Shown one piece after another: positions 25,013 to 35,080 of a DNA stretch of 64,000 nt. The position numbers and the translations under genes are program-made. A model generated the notes under the pieces. It made no database searches. It was not told the origin of the DNA and saw only the letters and a program-made list of their open reading frames with translations. The stretch covers positions 186,001 to 250,000 of the forward strand of contig CP054184.1 in assembly GCA_015709715.1 (NCBI GenBank). The letters are read 5' to 3'. This DNA is from Nitrospira sp. (lineage in GTDB: Bacteria; Nitrospirota; Nitrospiria; Nitrospirales; Nitrospiraceae). Position 1 is the stretch's first letter. Each line of letters opens with the position of its first letter.

Positions 25013-25850
25013 CGCCGACCTTCATCATGGCCTTCATGCCGGCCGGGGTGGCCGCCCCATATCCGACCTTATTGACGACGGTCCCCAACACCGGGGTGGC
25101 CTGTTTCACAAGCGCCAACGACCGTTCCACGTCTTCGGCCTTGGTATGGCCTTCCTGCACGACCAGCAACAGGGCATCTAGATAGGGCGCGAAGGCCAAC
25201 ACATCCGAAGTCTGCAACAACGGCGGCAAGTCGAACAGAATCATCCGTGATTGGTAACGATGCTTGAATTCTTCGACTAACGCAACCATTTTCGGCGAGG
25301 TCAGGGCTTCCGCCGAATGCGACACGGCGTGCCCGCCTGGCAAGAACACGAATCGCCCGATGCCGGGGTGAACCAGCAGCTCTTCGATCGGCACGTCATC
25401 GAGCAGATAGTCGGCCAATCCTCGGCAGGATCCCAGGTCGAACATCTCATGGACCGTCGGGTGCCGAAGGTTTGCATCGACCAGCAAGACGGATTGGGTC
25501 ACGTCCATGGCCAGGCTCGCGGCCAGGTTGACGGCTGTAAAGGTCTTGCCCTCCCCTTGACCGGGGCTGGTGATGCCGATGACATTCCATCCCCTTTCCT
25601 TCACTCGGTGCATGACCTGCGTGCGCAAGATCTTAAACGCATCCACGAAGGGGCCGGCGTCGAAGCCGGCCAGGATGCGCTGCTCTCGCAAGACCGACTC
25701 GGGAATCTGCACCGAGCGGGTGCGCGAGTACACGATCGGCGCGGGCACGGAGCGCATGGGGTGGCTACGCAGCACGCGAGAGCCGTGGTGAGTTTGGGGT
25801 TGGTGCTGCTGCTGTTTATATCGGTCGAGCGCCGCTTGAAACCATTCCAT
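25005..25850 (-). CDS. XrtA-associated tyrosine autokinase (CpsD/Wzc-type)
   Basis: This 281-residue BY-kinase-type P-loop protein has Walker A GQGEGKTFTAVNLA, Walker A' VLLVDANLRHPTVH and Walker B MILFDLPPLLQ. Such proteins phosphorylate themselves and control polysaccharide chain length with the Wzz-like partner, here the gene directly upstream (25877-27646). The start ATG 25850 has GGGATCACC before it. The usual Tyr cluster at the C-terminus is absent (it ends MKAMMKVGDV); a YKQQQHQPQ stretch near the N-terminus is the only obvious low-complexity region. Confidence 0.88.
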   Translation of the reverse strand: MEWFQAALDRYKQQQHQPQTHHGSRVLRSHPMRSVPAPIVYSRTRSVQIPESVLREQRILAGFDAGPFVDAFKILRTQVMHRVKERGWNVIGITSPGQGEGKTFTAVNLAASLAMDVTQSVLLVDANLRHPTVHEMFDLGSCRGLADYLLDDVPIEELLVHPGIGRFVFLPGGHAVSHSAEALTSPKMVALVEEFKHRYQSRMILFDLPPLLQTSDVLAFAPYLDALLLVVQEGHTKAEDVERSLALVKQATPVLGTVVNKVGYGAATPAGMKAMMKVGDV

Positions 25851-25876
25851 GGTGATCCCTTTCAGCCTTCCGCTCC

Positions 25877-27646
25877 TTATTCGATGCCGAATTTTCTGAG
25901 GGTCGCGTACCACACGACATCCAATGGCGTCCAAAACAGATGGCAGAGCAGCAGGAGTATTGCCACAGCGCCCAGGCCGGCGCGCCTGATTCTGCTGCGC
26001 CGCGCCACCGCCCTGGCCAACTCAGCCTGGTTCGGCATGTAGGGAATCACCGCCAAGGGAAAGGCCTGGGCCACACGCATCAGCTGCTCGGGTGTCCGGA
26101 TCGAGTGGTCGAGGTGCTCCGCCAAGGCAGCGGCCCCGGCACCCCCTGCCATCGCCAGAATGAATCCCAATAGGACGATGGCCTTGCGATTCGGCTTCTC
26201 GGGGCTCTCCGGCAAACCAGGCGGATCAATGAGGGAGAAACGCTCGCCCTTGCGCTGCACTTCCAATCCCTCCGACACCTTGGCTTCCAAGAGGCGGGAC
26301 CTGATGTCTTGGTATTTCTGCGCCGAGGTATCGCGATCACGGGTCAACACCAGATAATCCGGCTCGAGTTCCGGCGTCCGTTCGATGCGGCTTGCATAGT
26401 CTTGGAGACGCCGTTTCACAATGGCTCGGCTGGCCCGCAACGCTTCGAGTGAGGAAGTTGCCGAATTAAGCTGCGCCTGGATGTTGATGTAGGCCGGGTT
26501 TTCCGGCCGCAACAGCGGCTTGTTGGACCCGCCGGTCCCAATCCGGACCAGGTCCCGCTGCAGGGCTGCAATGGTCCGTTTCGTCTGCAACACATCGGGA
26601 TGGTCCGCGCCTAACCGATCAGTCAGGGTCGCCAGCCTGGCCTTAGCATCGATCAGCTGTTTGGCGATTTCTTCCTGTTCCGGTTTGGCTCCGGTGTCTT
26701 TTTCCAGCGCCGCAATCTCCTGTTTCATCTTGATGAGGTCAGGGTGGTCCGGTGAGAAATTGGCTGCAGCGGCAGTGTACTCGGCCCGTAACGCTCGTAA
26801 GCGCTCAAGACTGTCGAGAATGCGCTCGCCGGTCACCGAGAGGATCGGCGTATTGGGCTTGATGGTTGCCAGTTCACCTTCGAGGTAAGTCTTCCGTTCC
26901 TCCAGGCTCCGAATCTGCTGATCGAGATCCATCAGTTCGCGGTCGGCCTGGTTCATCATCTGCAGGTTCAGCGGCATCAGTTCCGGCAAGGCCCCGCTGG
27001 CCCGCTGCTTGAACTTGGATAGTTTGGCTTCCACCTCTTCGATGTGTTGCGCCAGACTCTCGGCCTCCTGTTTGAGAAAGGACGTGGTCTCCTGAGCTTG
27101 TCGTTCGCGGCTCTTCAGATTTTCTCCCAGAAACAGACTCGTTAATTCGTTGGCTACACGCTGCGCAATTTCAGGCGTCCTGCTGTTATACGAAACCGTG
27201 AAGGCAATCGTCGCCTTGGTGGCGTGCTGGGTCCGTTTGTCGATCACATCGGCGCTGATCACCTCGACTTCAATATCCTTGATGAAACGTTTGATGACCT
27301 CCTCGGTCGGACTTTCGCTGCGCATGTCTGGGTAGAGACCGTATTGCTCGACTACTTTCCACAGGCTGGCGCGGCTCATGACCTGCTGTTTGATCATCTC
27401 GATGCGCTGATCGGCATAACTGGTGATCGTGCTGTGGACCAACTCGGCAGGTACTTCCTGTTCTTCAATTAAGATCGTGGCCGTGGACTTAAACGTGGGT
27501 GGCCAGAGAATGGCCGCTGTAACCGCCAGGCACAGGAGCAAGCCGGCCGCAAGAAAGATGAGGGTGCGTCGGCGCTGGAAGACAGTGAGATACTCACGAA
27601 GATTCATAACGGGTTCCGATTCTTGTGGCCGCCATCGATCTGTCAT
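25877..27646 (-). CDS. Wzz-type chain-length determinant (XrtA system)
   Basis: The 589-residue inner-membrane protein has a Wzz domain with a first membrane segment (RRRTLIFLAAGLLLCLAVTAA), a long periplasmic part with coiled coils (residues about 170-440, for example KQEAESLAQHIEEVEAKLSK), and a second membrane segment near 490-510 after the proline-rich PPGLPESPEKPNRK. A third hydrophobic segment follows (about 560-580). It fits the PEP-CTERM-locus chain-length protein. ATG 27646 has GGGAGTGGGA upstream, while a Met 13 codons later is weaker. It sets polysaccharide chain length together with the kinase. Confidence 0.9.
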   Translation of the reverse strand: MTDRWRPQESEPVMNLREYLTVFQRRRTLIFLAAGLLLCLAVTAAILWPPTFKSTATILIEEQEVPAELVHSTITSYADQRIEMIKQQVMSRASLWKVVEQYGLYPDMRSESPTEEVIKRFIKDIEVEVISADVIDKRTQHATKATIAFTVSYNSRTPEIAQRVANELTSLFLGENLKSRERQAQETTSFLKQEAESLAQHIEEVEAKLSKFKQRASGALPELMPLNLQMMNQADRELMDLDQQIRSLEERKTYLEGELATIKPNTPILSVTGERILDSLERLRALRAEYTAAAANFSPDHPDLIKMKQEIAALEKDTGAKPEQEEIAKQLIDAKARLATLTDRLGADHPDVLQTKRTIAALQRDLVRIGTGGSNKPLLRPENPAYINIQAQLNSATSSLEALRASRAIVKRRLQDYASRIERTPELEPDYLVLTRDRDTSAQKYQDIRSRLLEAKVSEGLEVQRKGERFSLIDPPGLPESPEKPNRKAIVLLGFILAMAGGAGAAALAEHLDHSIRTPEQLMRVAQAFPLAVIPYMPNQAELARAVARRSRIRRAGLGAVAILLLLCHLFWTPLDVVWYATLRKFGIE

Positions 27647-27670
27647 TCCCACTCCCTTTTCATGCCGAGC

Positions 27671-28882
27671 TCAGTTCGCAATTGCCAATTTGGGTGGGTA
27701 GTAGGTCAACATGAACATGAGCATGTTTGACATAGCAGGCTCAGCAAAGGTTTCTACATCACGCAACCGGTAACTGTAGGAAGCCTCCAACCTCCACCAC
27801 TCTGCAACGTGCCATGCAAGCTTTGGGGTGACATACATCAGCTGTTGTTCCTGGAGCGTCCCGCCTCGGGCTATATTGGTCGCACCGGAGACCAAATACC
27901 CGGCAACATCCAGCGAGGCTGTCACAGTCTCGGTAAAATCGTAGGAGGCCATGGCTCCAATGCGGTCAGTTTGGATAAGCAATCCGAACCCGCTGGGGAA
28001 AATGTCTCTTGTGAGACTCACTTGCAGACTCGCCCTTTCGAGCTGCTGTGTCACAGTTGCCCCATATACCCACACTGTGTCGCTCGACTCCTGGCCCGAT
28101 CCACCAATTTTGGTAGTGGAACTGATGAACCTCGGCCCACCATAGACCGTGGCTTTTAGTCCTTCTGTAAAGGCATGCACGTAGGACAACATCGCCCCAG
28201 GGTAATAAGCCCTCAATCCAAAGGGAGCATTCGTCGTATGAAAATTGGTATAGGTAGCTGCTAACTGGACATCGTCACGTTCCGTCAGGTGGTACAGAAA
28301 CCCGGCTGAACCGCCGAACACCTGATAGTCGACCAATCCGAGGCGAAGGCCATCCTGGTAAGTGGCGTCGCTGAATTGGAAGCTACTCTGGAAGGCCAGT
28401 TTTTCCGTCAGCATCCTGGTCCAAGTCGGGTTGAGGTTCCAGAGGTTCCGCTGGGTAAATCGCAAGACCACCCCGGTCGTCAACAGTTCACCCATCAAGG
28501 TGTTATCCCGGGTAAAACCTCCCGTGAAGCCCCACTCGTCTTTCTCCGTGCGATAACGCAACGTGAGGGGCAGGAAGATATTTGTGAACCGGTTTGGTTC
28601 CCCCCCATAGTAATCGACAAAGTCCAACGCCGCCTTGCCGCTCGCCTCCAGCCGCTCGGTCTTCCCCGCAAACTCCACTCCCGGGGAGATCCAATATCCA
28701 TAGGTCGGATCATGGGGCAGCGGGGTCAGCAAGAGGTTGTCGTTGTAGTAGGCCTTCGTACTCAACGACGGCGCCATCGACCACTCCGCAGCGAAGCTTG
28801 AAACGGTCACCAAGCAGACCCACAAGACAACGGAAAGGCGAAAAAGGCTTCCACCGGGGCAACTGTTCAGTACAAGCTTCAC
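27671..28882 (-). CDS. Outer-membrane beta-barrel protein of the XrtA locus
   Basis: This 403-residue protein has a signal peptide (LSVVLWVCLVTVSSFAAEW) followed by repeated amphipathic strands with aromatic ends (STKAYYNDNLLLTP, RYRTEKDEWGFTGGFTRDN, VQLAATYTNFHTT, YSYRLRDVETFAEP), as in barrels encoded in PEP-CTERM/exosortase loci. It is probably the outer-membrane partner of the export machinery. The gene lies 3 bp after the Wza-like gene and 24 bp before the Wzz gene, in one operon. The exact family name is uncertain. Confidence 0.78.
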   Translation of the reverse strand: MKLVLNSCPGGSLFRLSVVLWVCLVTVSSFAAEWSMAPSLSTKAYYNDNLLLTPLPHDPTYGYWISPGVEFAGKTERLEASGKAALDFVDYYGGEPNRFTNIFLPLTLRYRTEKDEWGFTGGFTRDNTLMGELLTTGVVLRFTQRNLWNLNPTWTRMLTEKLAFQSSFQFSDATYQDGLRLGLVDYQVFGGSAGFLYHLTERDDVQLAATYTNFHTTNAPFGLRAYYPGAMLSYVHAFTEGLKATVYGGPRFISSTTKIGGSGQESSDTVWVYGATVTQQLERASLQVSLTRDIFPSGFGLLIQTDRIGAMASYDFTETVTASLDVAGYLVSGATNIARGGTLQEQQLMYVTPKLAWHVAEWWRLEASYSYRLRDVETFAEPAMSNMLMFMLTYYPPKLAIAN

Positions 28883-28885
28883 GAA

Positions 28886-29473
28886 CTACGGCACCATCAC
28901 GACGTCGCCGCGTTGCAACAGGATATTCTGGTCCAGGTCCCTCCCCTTGCGCAGGTCACCGTATCGCACCTGAAACACCTGCTGCTCCCCCATCACCCGC
29001 CGGATGACCTTGATGTCGTTTTCTGCTGCAAAGGGGGTCAGCCCTCCGGCGAGACTCAAGGCCTGCAGCACGTCGGTATAGTGGCCGACTAAATATTCCC
29101 CTGGCTTGTTGACACGCCCCACCACATAGATCTTGTAACTGAGCACCTTGATCACCGCGACCGTCACATTCACATTGGGAATGTACTTCACCAGTCGCCT
29201 CACCAGATCGGAACGCAACTCGTCGACGGTTTTGTTTTCCGCGACAAGGTCCCCCACCAGTGGAAACGAAATCATCCCGTCCGGTCGAACCACCACCTCT
29301 CTGGTGAGTTGTTCATCCTTCCACACCGAAATGAGCAAGACATCTTCCGGGCCCAATTGGTAGCCTGGATCGGTGACGGCCGTTTCCGGCGCTGCACGCA
29401 CAATGCCGACAAAGCCGAGACACAGCATGCTCAACACAAATAGTTTGCAGAGACGACGAACCGTACCGTGCAT
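28886..29473 (-). CDS. Polysaccharide export protein (Wza-like, XrtA system)
   Basis: The 195-residue periplasmic/outer-membrane protein has a signal peptide, a Poly_export domain (YQLGPEDVLLISVWKDEQLT, VVRPDGMISFPLVGDL, residues about 40-110) and a SLBB-like domain (IYVVGRVNKPGEYLV ... VLQALSLAGGLTPFA). It would make the outer-membrane export pore or its base. No lipobox Cys is seen after the signal, unlike classical Wza. ATG 29473 follows AGGAG; a TTG at 29482 is possible. The short length fits the PEP-CTERM-type export protein. Confidence 0.9.
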   Translation of the reverse strand: MHGTVRRLCKLFVLSMLCLGFVGIVRAAPETAVTDPGYQLGPEDVLLISVWKDEQLTREVVVRPDGMISFPLVGDLVAENKTVDELRSDLVRRLVKYIPNVNVTVAVIKVLSYKIYVVGRVNKPGEYLVGHYTDVLQALSLAGGLTPFAAENDIKVIRRVMGEQQVFQVRYGDLRKGRDLDQNILLQRGDVVMVP

Positions 29474-29485
29474 GCGACACAACTC

Positions 29486-31864
29486 CTATCCGCTCACCTG
29501 GGCGAGCAACTGTTCCGCCTCTCGGCGGCCTTGAAAGGCTTCTGAACTTCTCAGCGCCTTGGTCAGATATACCTTCGCTTCCTGCTTCTTGCCTGATTGG
29601 TAGAGCGCCAACCCGAAATGGTAGTTGAGGGCAGGAAGATCCGGGGCCTTGGCCACAGCCTGCTTGATCAAACGTAGCGCATCTTCCATGTGCCCCATTT
29701 TTAGACGAACCCACCCCACCGTGTCGAGGAACAGCGGATGGGGCGCCTCTTTTTCGAACTCACGACTCAAGAGAAAGGCCCGCTCCAAATGAGGCCCATC
29801 CTGCTTATAGTCGGCCAGGAGCGTTGCCAGGTTGTTAGCCGAGAGGATGTTGCGCGGGTTCATACGCAACACCGTTTCATAGGAGGCAATGGCTTCGTCG
29901 ACCAACCCTTGATCAGCCTGCACCGACGCAAGCAACATGTGCAGCTCCTCACTGGACGGATTGGCTCCCAAGCCTTGCTTCACGATCTTGATCGCTTGAT
30001 CGGGCTGCCGTTGTGCCTGCATCAAGTTCGCCCAGTTGAGCCATGGAGTCAGCCAGGTAGGATTGAGTGCGGTGGCCTCTCGATACTGTGCTGCCGCCGC
30101 GTCCCGGCGACCAAGGATCGACCACACTTCAGCCAACAGACCGTGGGCGTAGGGATGGGACGGCTGGGCCGTCACGATGGCTTCCAGCCGCCGGCGGGCG
30201 CGCTCTATCTGCTTCTGGGAAAGGTCGAGTCGAACGAGGGCCACAAGCGGATCTGCGACGGTAGGCGCCATGCTCGCCGCCCGCTCGAATGCGGCAGCTG
30301 CCTTGGCGTAATCCTTCTGGGTCTCATGTAGTCGGCCTTCAGCCATAGATAGCGAGGCATTGTCGCCGGTGGTTTGGCGTAGACGCTCGAGCATTGACCT
30401 GGCGTGGCCATATTCACCGGCTGCCAGGTCCAAGACGAACAGTCTTTCCAGCGCAGGCACATACTCAGGATTCACTTTCAACAATCCCAGCAGACGGGCG
30501 CGAGCCTTTGCTCCTTGTCCAAATTGACTCTCCAATGTAGCCAAGGCCAAGACCGATTCCACAGCATCGGGATGGAGCGCCACGGCCCGCTCGAAACTCT
30601 CACGCGCAAGCTGCGCCTCTCCCGTTTGGAGGTAGGCTTGGCCAAGGAGGTACTGAACATGGGCCAATTCCGGCTGGTCCCGCAGCACGGTCCGAAAGGC
30701 CTGCACCGCTTCCTTCCCGTGTTTTCCGACTAGAGCCATCTTTCCTTGGAGGATCAGCCCTTCGGCTGCGCGTGGATTTTCCCGTAATACCTCGGCCAGC
30801 CGTCGCTCCGCCTCGTCCTGACGTCCGGCATTGAAGTCGAGTTGCGCAATCTTGACCTGGGCATCCAAGCCCGCAGGTTTCTTCTCCTGCTCCTTGAACA
30901 CTGCCTCGTAGACTTGGCGTGCCCGGGTGACATCCTTGTGACGCTCGTACAGGGCCCCAAGGGCGAAGGGAATTTTCGTGGAATAGGGCAACCGCTCCAT
31001 GGCCTGGCGGAATGCCACCTCTGCCGCCTCTTTCCCCCTGCGCAGGTTCAAAAAATCAGCCAGGGCCAACCAGGCCTGTTCGTGATCGGGAAATATCTGG
31101 AGCGCTTCCCGCAACGAGACCTCCGCCTGGTCAAACGCATGGCGCTGATCGTAGAAGCGCGCCAGTCTCAGCCGGTGGTCGTAAAAGGTCGGCTCTTCCT
31201 GGATCATTTGCCGCAACACCTGTTCGGTGGCCTTGTCATCTTTCGCCTGATCCAGAATGGTCTTCAGATTGTTCAGCAGGTCCAGGTTATGTGGGTGCGC
31301 TTGGAGCGCCCGCTGCAGCGTCGATTTGGCTTCCTGGAATCGATGTTGATGGCCATAGAGTGTCGCCAAGAGAATGGCGACATCCGGCTCCGTGGGGTGA
31401 CGGCGGCTGAGGGCTTCTGCCCGGTCTAATGCCTCTGGAATCTTGTCCTGCTGGGCCCGCACGGCGATTTTCAGCGCCTCGGCCCGTGGATCCTGCGGAA
31501 CCTTCGCCAATACCTTGTCCGCGGCTCGCATGACATCATCGGTCAGCCTGGCTTCAAGGTAATATTTTGCCAAGGTGAGCAGCGCATCGCGGTGATCGGG
31601 AACGAGTTCGACCACCTGCTGGTAGTTGGCGACGGCATTGCGCCAGTTCTTTTCTTTCTCTTCCACTTGGGCCACGAGGAAGTAGGCCTCGGCATCCTTG
31701 GGATCGATCTTCAGGACATTACGGAGGGCGACACGGGCTTTGGGATAGTTCCCTGCCTGGATATAGTCCTGTGCCTTGGCGCGGTACTGGGCCTTGCGTT
31801 CCTGCGGGCCGCCGCAAGCCAGCAATCCCATCGTCACCAGGAGGATGAAGAGCCACTGTTTCAT
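29486..31864 (-). CDS. prsT: XrtA-system TPR lipoprotein PrsT
   Basis: The 792-residue protein has the lipobox LLACGG at about residues 13-18 and then an almost continuous array of tetratricopeptide repeats (for example GNYPKARVALRNVLKIDPKDAEAYF, RNILSANNLATLLADY) to the C-terminus. This length and design match PrsT of PEP-CTERM/exosortase loci. It would be an envelope scaffold for polysaccharide synthesis or export. ATG 31864 follows AGGAACGAA. It sits between the WecA-like and Wza-like genes with 7 and 12 bp gaps. Confidence 0.9.
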   Translation of the reverse strand: MKQWLFILLVTMGLLACGGPQERKAQYRAKAQDYIQAGNYPKARVALRNVLKIDPKDAEAYFLVAQVEEKEKNWRNAVANYQQVVELVPDHRDALLTLAKYYLEARLTDDVMRAADKVLAKVPQDPRAEALKIAVRAQQDKIPEALDRAEALSRRHPTEPDVAILLATLYGHQHRFQEAKSTLQRALQAHPHNLDLLNNLKTILDQAKDDKATEQVLRQMIQEEPTFYDHRLRLARFYDQRHAFDQAEVSLREALQIFPDHEQAWLALADFLNLRRGKEAAEVAFRQAMERLPYSTKIPFALGALYERHKDVTRARQVYEAVFKEQEKKPAGLDAQVKIAQLDFNAGRQDEAERRLAEVLRENPRAAEGLILQGKMALVGKHGKEAVQAFRTVLRDQPELAHVQYLLGQAYLQTGEAQLARESFERAVALHPDAVESVLALATLESQFGQGAKARARLLGLLKVNPEYVPALERLFVLDLAAGEYGHARSMLERLRQTTGDNASLSMAEGRLHETQKDYAKAAAAFERAASMAPTVADPLVALVRLDLSQKQIERARRRLEAIVTAQPSHPYAHGLLAEVWSILGRRDAAAAQYREATALNPTWLTPWLNWANLMQAQRQPDQAIKIVKQGLGANPSSEELHMLLASVQADQGLVDEAIASYETVLRMNPRNILSANNLATLLADYKQDGPHLERAFLLSREFEKEAPHPLFLDTVGWVRLKMGHMEDALRLIKQAVAKAPDLPALNYHFGLALYQSGKKQEAKVYLTKALRSSEAFQGRREAEQLLAQVSG

Positions 31865-31871
31865 TTCGTTC

Positions 31872-33500
31872 CTACAACCAGGCCCGGACTCCTAGACCAA
31901 ACAATATCCACAAGGACACCAGCCCGAATTGTTTCACGCGATCGGCGAACGTATGCAGCAACAGCTCAAACGAGAAATACAACACGATGAGTTTTGCCGC
32001 AAGGATGCTGAGCGTGGGCATGTCCGCCCGCATTTCCGGCAACAGCGGGACGATCAAGGCAAAAAACACCATGAGATAATCCAACGGCGTGGTCTGAAAC
32101 CGATTGCCCCGGCTGAACCGCATACTCAACAACACCAGGATGGCGATCACGGCCAGCAGGGTATTTTGCGTCACGTAAATCGGCCAGATGTCCAGGATAC
32201 CCGATTGTTCTCCCATATACATAAGGAAGGCGCTGCCCACGTACAAGCCCCCTCGCACGAAATGGGAGCGATATTCCGGCATGAGCCAGAGGCCTCCCAA
32301 AACCACGGCGAAGAGGCCCAGCGCCGCATACCCCACATCCATCGGGACATGGCCCGGCACAAACACATTGGCGATCAAAAACAGCGGCACCACGACCGCG
32401 AGAAACCGCGGCGCCATGTCGCTGAGCCATAACCCGATACGAGCCATCTTGGTATCGGAGAGGACCCGTCCGTCCGTCGATTCAGACAACAGAATGCCCC
32501 CGCGTTCAGTGGCGACGAACAGGGCAAACATGGCGAAGGCGAATGTGCCATACATGGTCAGGATCAAGGCGTCGGATTGCCAGCGCAGGAGATAGGCCAA
32601 GCCGACCATCACTGCTTGAATGCCATAGATGACGATGACGGCTTCGTAATGGGAGAGGCCCAGCGCCAGCAATTTATGATGCACATGGTTCCGGTCCCCA
32701 ATGAAGGGCGATCGGCCCTTCGCCAGCCGCTGTCCCATCACTGCAATCGTGTCCAGAAACGGCAACCCCAGCACCAGCAGCCCGATCGTCACAGGGAAGG
32801 GATTGCGCGATGGGTCGCTCAACAGCAGGACGAGCACACCCATCGAGAATCCGAGCAGCTGGCTCCCGGCGTCACCCATGAAGATCCTGGCCGGATAGGT
32901 GTTGTACCGCAGGAACCCCAGGAGGCCGCCCAAGAATCCCGCCGCAAACACCAGAACCGTGGTGTCATGGGAGAGATAGGCCAGATAGGCGATGCCGGCA
33001 AAACTCAAGAAGGCCAAGCCGCCGGCCAGACCGTCAAGGCCGTCGGACAGATTGACTGCATTGGCCGCCCCCACGAGAAAGACCACGGTCAGCGGCAGGG
33101 CCAGCCAGAGCGGAGCGTTCTCATCGTAGAGAAACGGAACCTGCTCGAGCCGAATGTCGCCGACGATCACCACGGCGAACACCGCGACAAGCTGACCGAT
33201 CAGCTTGACCTTGTAGTTCAGGTTCGCTCGATCGTCCCAAATCCCAAATGCCAGGATGACCAACGCGCTGAGCAACACGGGCCCCACGGCAGGATCTTGT
33301 GGTCCCCAGAAGAAGATGGAGAGGAGCGCGGCAGACCCGAAAGCGATGCCACCGATGCGTGGAATCGGGTTGGCGTGGACCTTGCGCCCACCAGGCAGAT
33401 CCATGAAACTCCAACGCCCCGCGTTCAACTGCAGCGGCGGGATCAAGGCCATGCAGATGAACAGTGAGGTGATGAAGCTGAAGAAGACGGCGCTGGTCAT
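31872..33500 (-). CDS. Polyprenyl-phosphate sugar-1-phosphate transferase (WecA/MraY family) with membrane tail
   Basis: The 542-residue polytopic protein has the MraY/WecA motifs PLPGGRKVHANPIPRIGG-type (about residue 35), DDR at FGIWDDRANLNY, NAVNLSDGLDGLAGG (about 150), GDAGSQLLG and the HHKLLALGLSH loop. It would attach the first sugar-phosphate to the lipid carrier. It is about 190 residues longer than WecA, and the extra part holds several more membrane segments (for example MYMGEQSGILDIWPIYVTQN to the end). ATG 33500 lies 2 bp after the xrtA stop. The tail's role is unknown. Confidence 0.88.
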   Translation of the reverse strand: MTSAVFFSFITSLFICMALIPPLQLNAGRWSFMDLPGGRKVHANPIPRIGGIAFGSAALLSIFFWGPQDPAVGPVLLSALVILAFGIWDDRANLNYKVKLIGQLVAVFAVVIVGDIRLEQVPFLYDENAPLWLALPLTVVFLVGAANAVNLSDGLDGLAGGLAFLSFAGIAYLAYLSHDTTVLVFAAGFLGGLLGFLRYNTYPARIFMGDAGSQLLGFSMGVLVLLLSDPSRNPFPVTIGLLVLGLPFLDTIAVMGQRLAKGRSPFIGDRNHVHHKLLALGLSHYEAVIVIYGIQAVMVGLAYLLRWQSDALILTMYGTFAFAMFALFVATERGGILLSESTDGRVLSDTKMARIGLWLSDMAPRFLAVVVPLFLIANVFVPGHVPMDVGYAALGLFAVVLGGLWLMPEYRSHFVRGGLYVGSAFLMYMGEQSGILDIWPIYVTQNTLLAVIAILVLLSMRFSRGNRFQTTPLDYLMVFFALIVPLLPEMRADMPTLSILAAKLIVLYFSFELLLHTFADRVKQFGLVSLWILFGLGVRAWL

Positions 33501-33502
33501 GG

Positions 33503-35080
33503 TCAATCCGGAATGTACCGGCTCAACTGAGGTTCGATCGTCCTGGCGAACCGCAACACCCGTTGCTCTACGTCCGCTTCATTCTCCCCGGGCCCAATCG
33601 CGGCAGAGAGGCGAATGAGGGCACCGTCACTCCGTTGGCTGGTCAGCGCATCCCAGAAGAGATAGAACTTGACGAGGTATTCGCTGGCCAGCCACCGATG
33701 GCGCTGCTTGAACCAGTAGACGACGAGCTGCTTTTCTCGATCTTTCTGGATCAACACCACATTGACCGGCGCAGCGAGGCCCTCCCTCCCATCCATCACG
33801 ACATCAACCGTGCGGTGGGAGGAAATCTCCCACCCTCCCCCAGGAATACAGCTTTGGGGAGAATGGGCGGATTGTCCCTTTCGCTGAGACTGGTAGTAGG
33901 CCATGTAGAGCGTAATGGGACTCGAGTGGGGCGTGGCATAGTCAGCCAACAGGTAATCGTCGAAACGCAACGCCGTAATAAACTGCGGTTCTACCGGCAA
34001 GGGAGTTCCCTGCCACTCTCCGATACGCATGGCAAAATCGACGAAGGGGGCACGTTCGTGGGTGGCCTCCTGCCGATCGCCCATTGACCAGGAAAACAGG
34101 GCCGCAGGGAGGATGAGGGCCAGGCTTCCGATATAAGCCGGAACCCTGAGGACCGTGGCAGTCGAAGGAGATGCGACCCCGGACCGCGAGCCGGACCGAT
34201 TCTCCTGGTCGTACAGCCGAAATCGGTCAAGGAGCCCGTGAGCGCCGGGCAGAGGCTGAATTCGGGAGAGCCCCAACATTTCAAGCACAATGAGCCCCAG
34301 GGTCGCCATAAACAGCACCCATCCTTCGAATAGATGCAGAAATCCATCCGCCGCCTGGGGCCCATACCACTCCACCAGAACCCCGACGATCCCGATCCGC
34401 AAGCCGTTGACCAACACCGAGATCGGCAAGGCCGAGAGCACCAGCACGATGCGTTTCCACATGCGATCGCGGAAACAGTACGCACACAACAGGGCCAGAG
34501 CCGTCAGCGGGAACAGATATCGAATGCCGCTGCAGGCTTCCGCCACCTGTAACTGAACCGGTCCGAGGTCGATGACGTTTCCTTCCCGAAACGCGGTGAC
34601 TCCGATGAACTGGAGAACCCCCACCCCCAGCGCGGAAGACCAGAGCTGCAGCCGGCTCGAAAGGGCGTTATAGAGAAAGACGGGAAGCGGGATGGCAGTC
34701 AGGAGATAGGCCACGGGAAATGCTAGCTCCCGCAAGGCTTTGACCCCGAGGAATGAGAGCACCAGCCCGACGATCACGATCCAGAGGGACAGGTGTGAGA
34801 CCACATATAGGGTGGCCAAATTTCCGATGAAATAGAGCAGCAGGCCTGCAAATACGATGAAAGGCCCAGACCATGAGGGATTCAGCCCCGCTTCCGTCAA
34901 CCGCTGCCGCCGCTGCCACACGAGAAAGAGGCTGATGAGAGGCACAACACTCCCGTGGCTATAGTCGTCGCTGCCCCATTGTCTTACTAGAAAAACCAGG
35001 CTGTCCGCATACATGTAGCCCAAGAGGGCAACCATGATCAGTGCGATGACAGCCACGAAACACCTAGGTGAAAAGCTCAT
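33503..35080 (-). CDS. xrtA: Exosortase A fused to EpsI domain (XrtA-EpsI)
   Basis: In this 525-residue fusion the N-terminal 290 residues are a multi-pass exosortase: the active-site Cys183 in EACSGIRYLFP, Arg228 in VNGLRIGIVGVLVEWYG and His249 in FLHLFEGWVLF are all present. Exosortase A is thought to cleave PEP-CTERM signals during polysaccharide-coupled sorting. Residues about 310-525 form the EpsI domain with AHSPQSCIPGGGW. The PEP-CTERM gene is directly upstream. The start codon and its ribosome-binding site lie inside a 13-bp hairpin (35076-35109), so translation may depend on upstream events. Confidence 0.93.
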   Translation of the reverse strand: MSFSPRCFVAVIALIMVALLGYMYADSLVFLVRQWGSDDYSHGSVVPLISLFLVWQRRQRLTEAGLNPSWSGPFIVFAGLLLYFIGNLATLYVVSHLSLWIVIVGLVLSFLGVKALRELAFPVAYLLTAIPLPVFLYNALSSRLQLWSSALGVGVLQFIGVTAFREGNVIDLGPVQLQVAEACSGIRYLFPLTALALLCAYCFRDRMWKRIVLVLSALPISVLVNGLRIGIVGVLVEWYGPQAADGFLHLFEGWVLFMATLGLIVLEMLGLSRIQPLPGAHGLLDRFRLYDQENRSGSRSGVASPSTATVLRVPAYIGSLALILPAALFSWSMGDRQEATHERAPFVDFAMRIGEWQGTPLPVEPQFITALRFDDYLLADYATPHSSPITLYMAYYQSQRKGQSAHSPQSCIPGGGWEISSHRTVDVVMDGREGLAAPVNVVLIQKDREKQLVVYWFKQRHRWLASEYLVKFYLFWDALTSQRSDGALIRLSAAIGPGENEADVEQRVLRFARTIEPQLSRYIPD

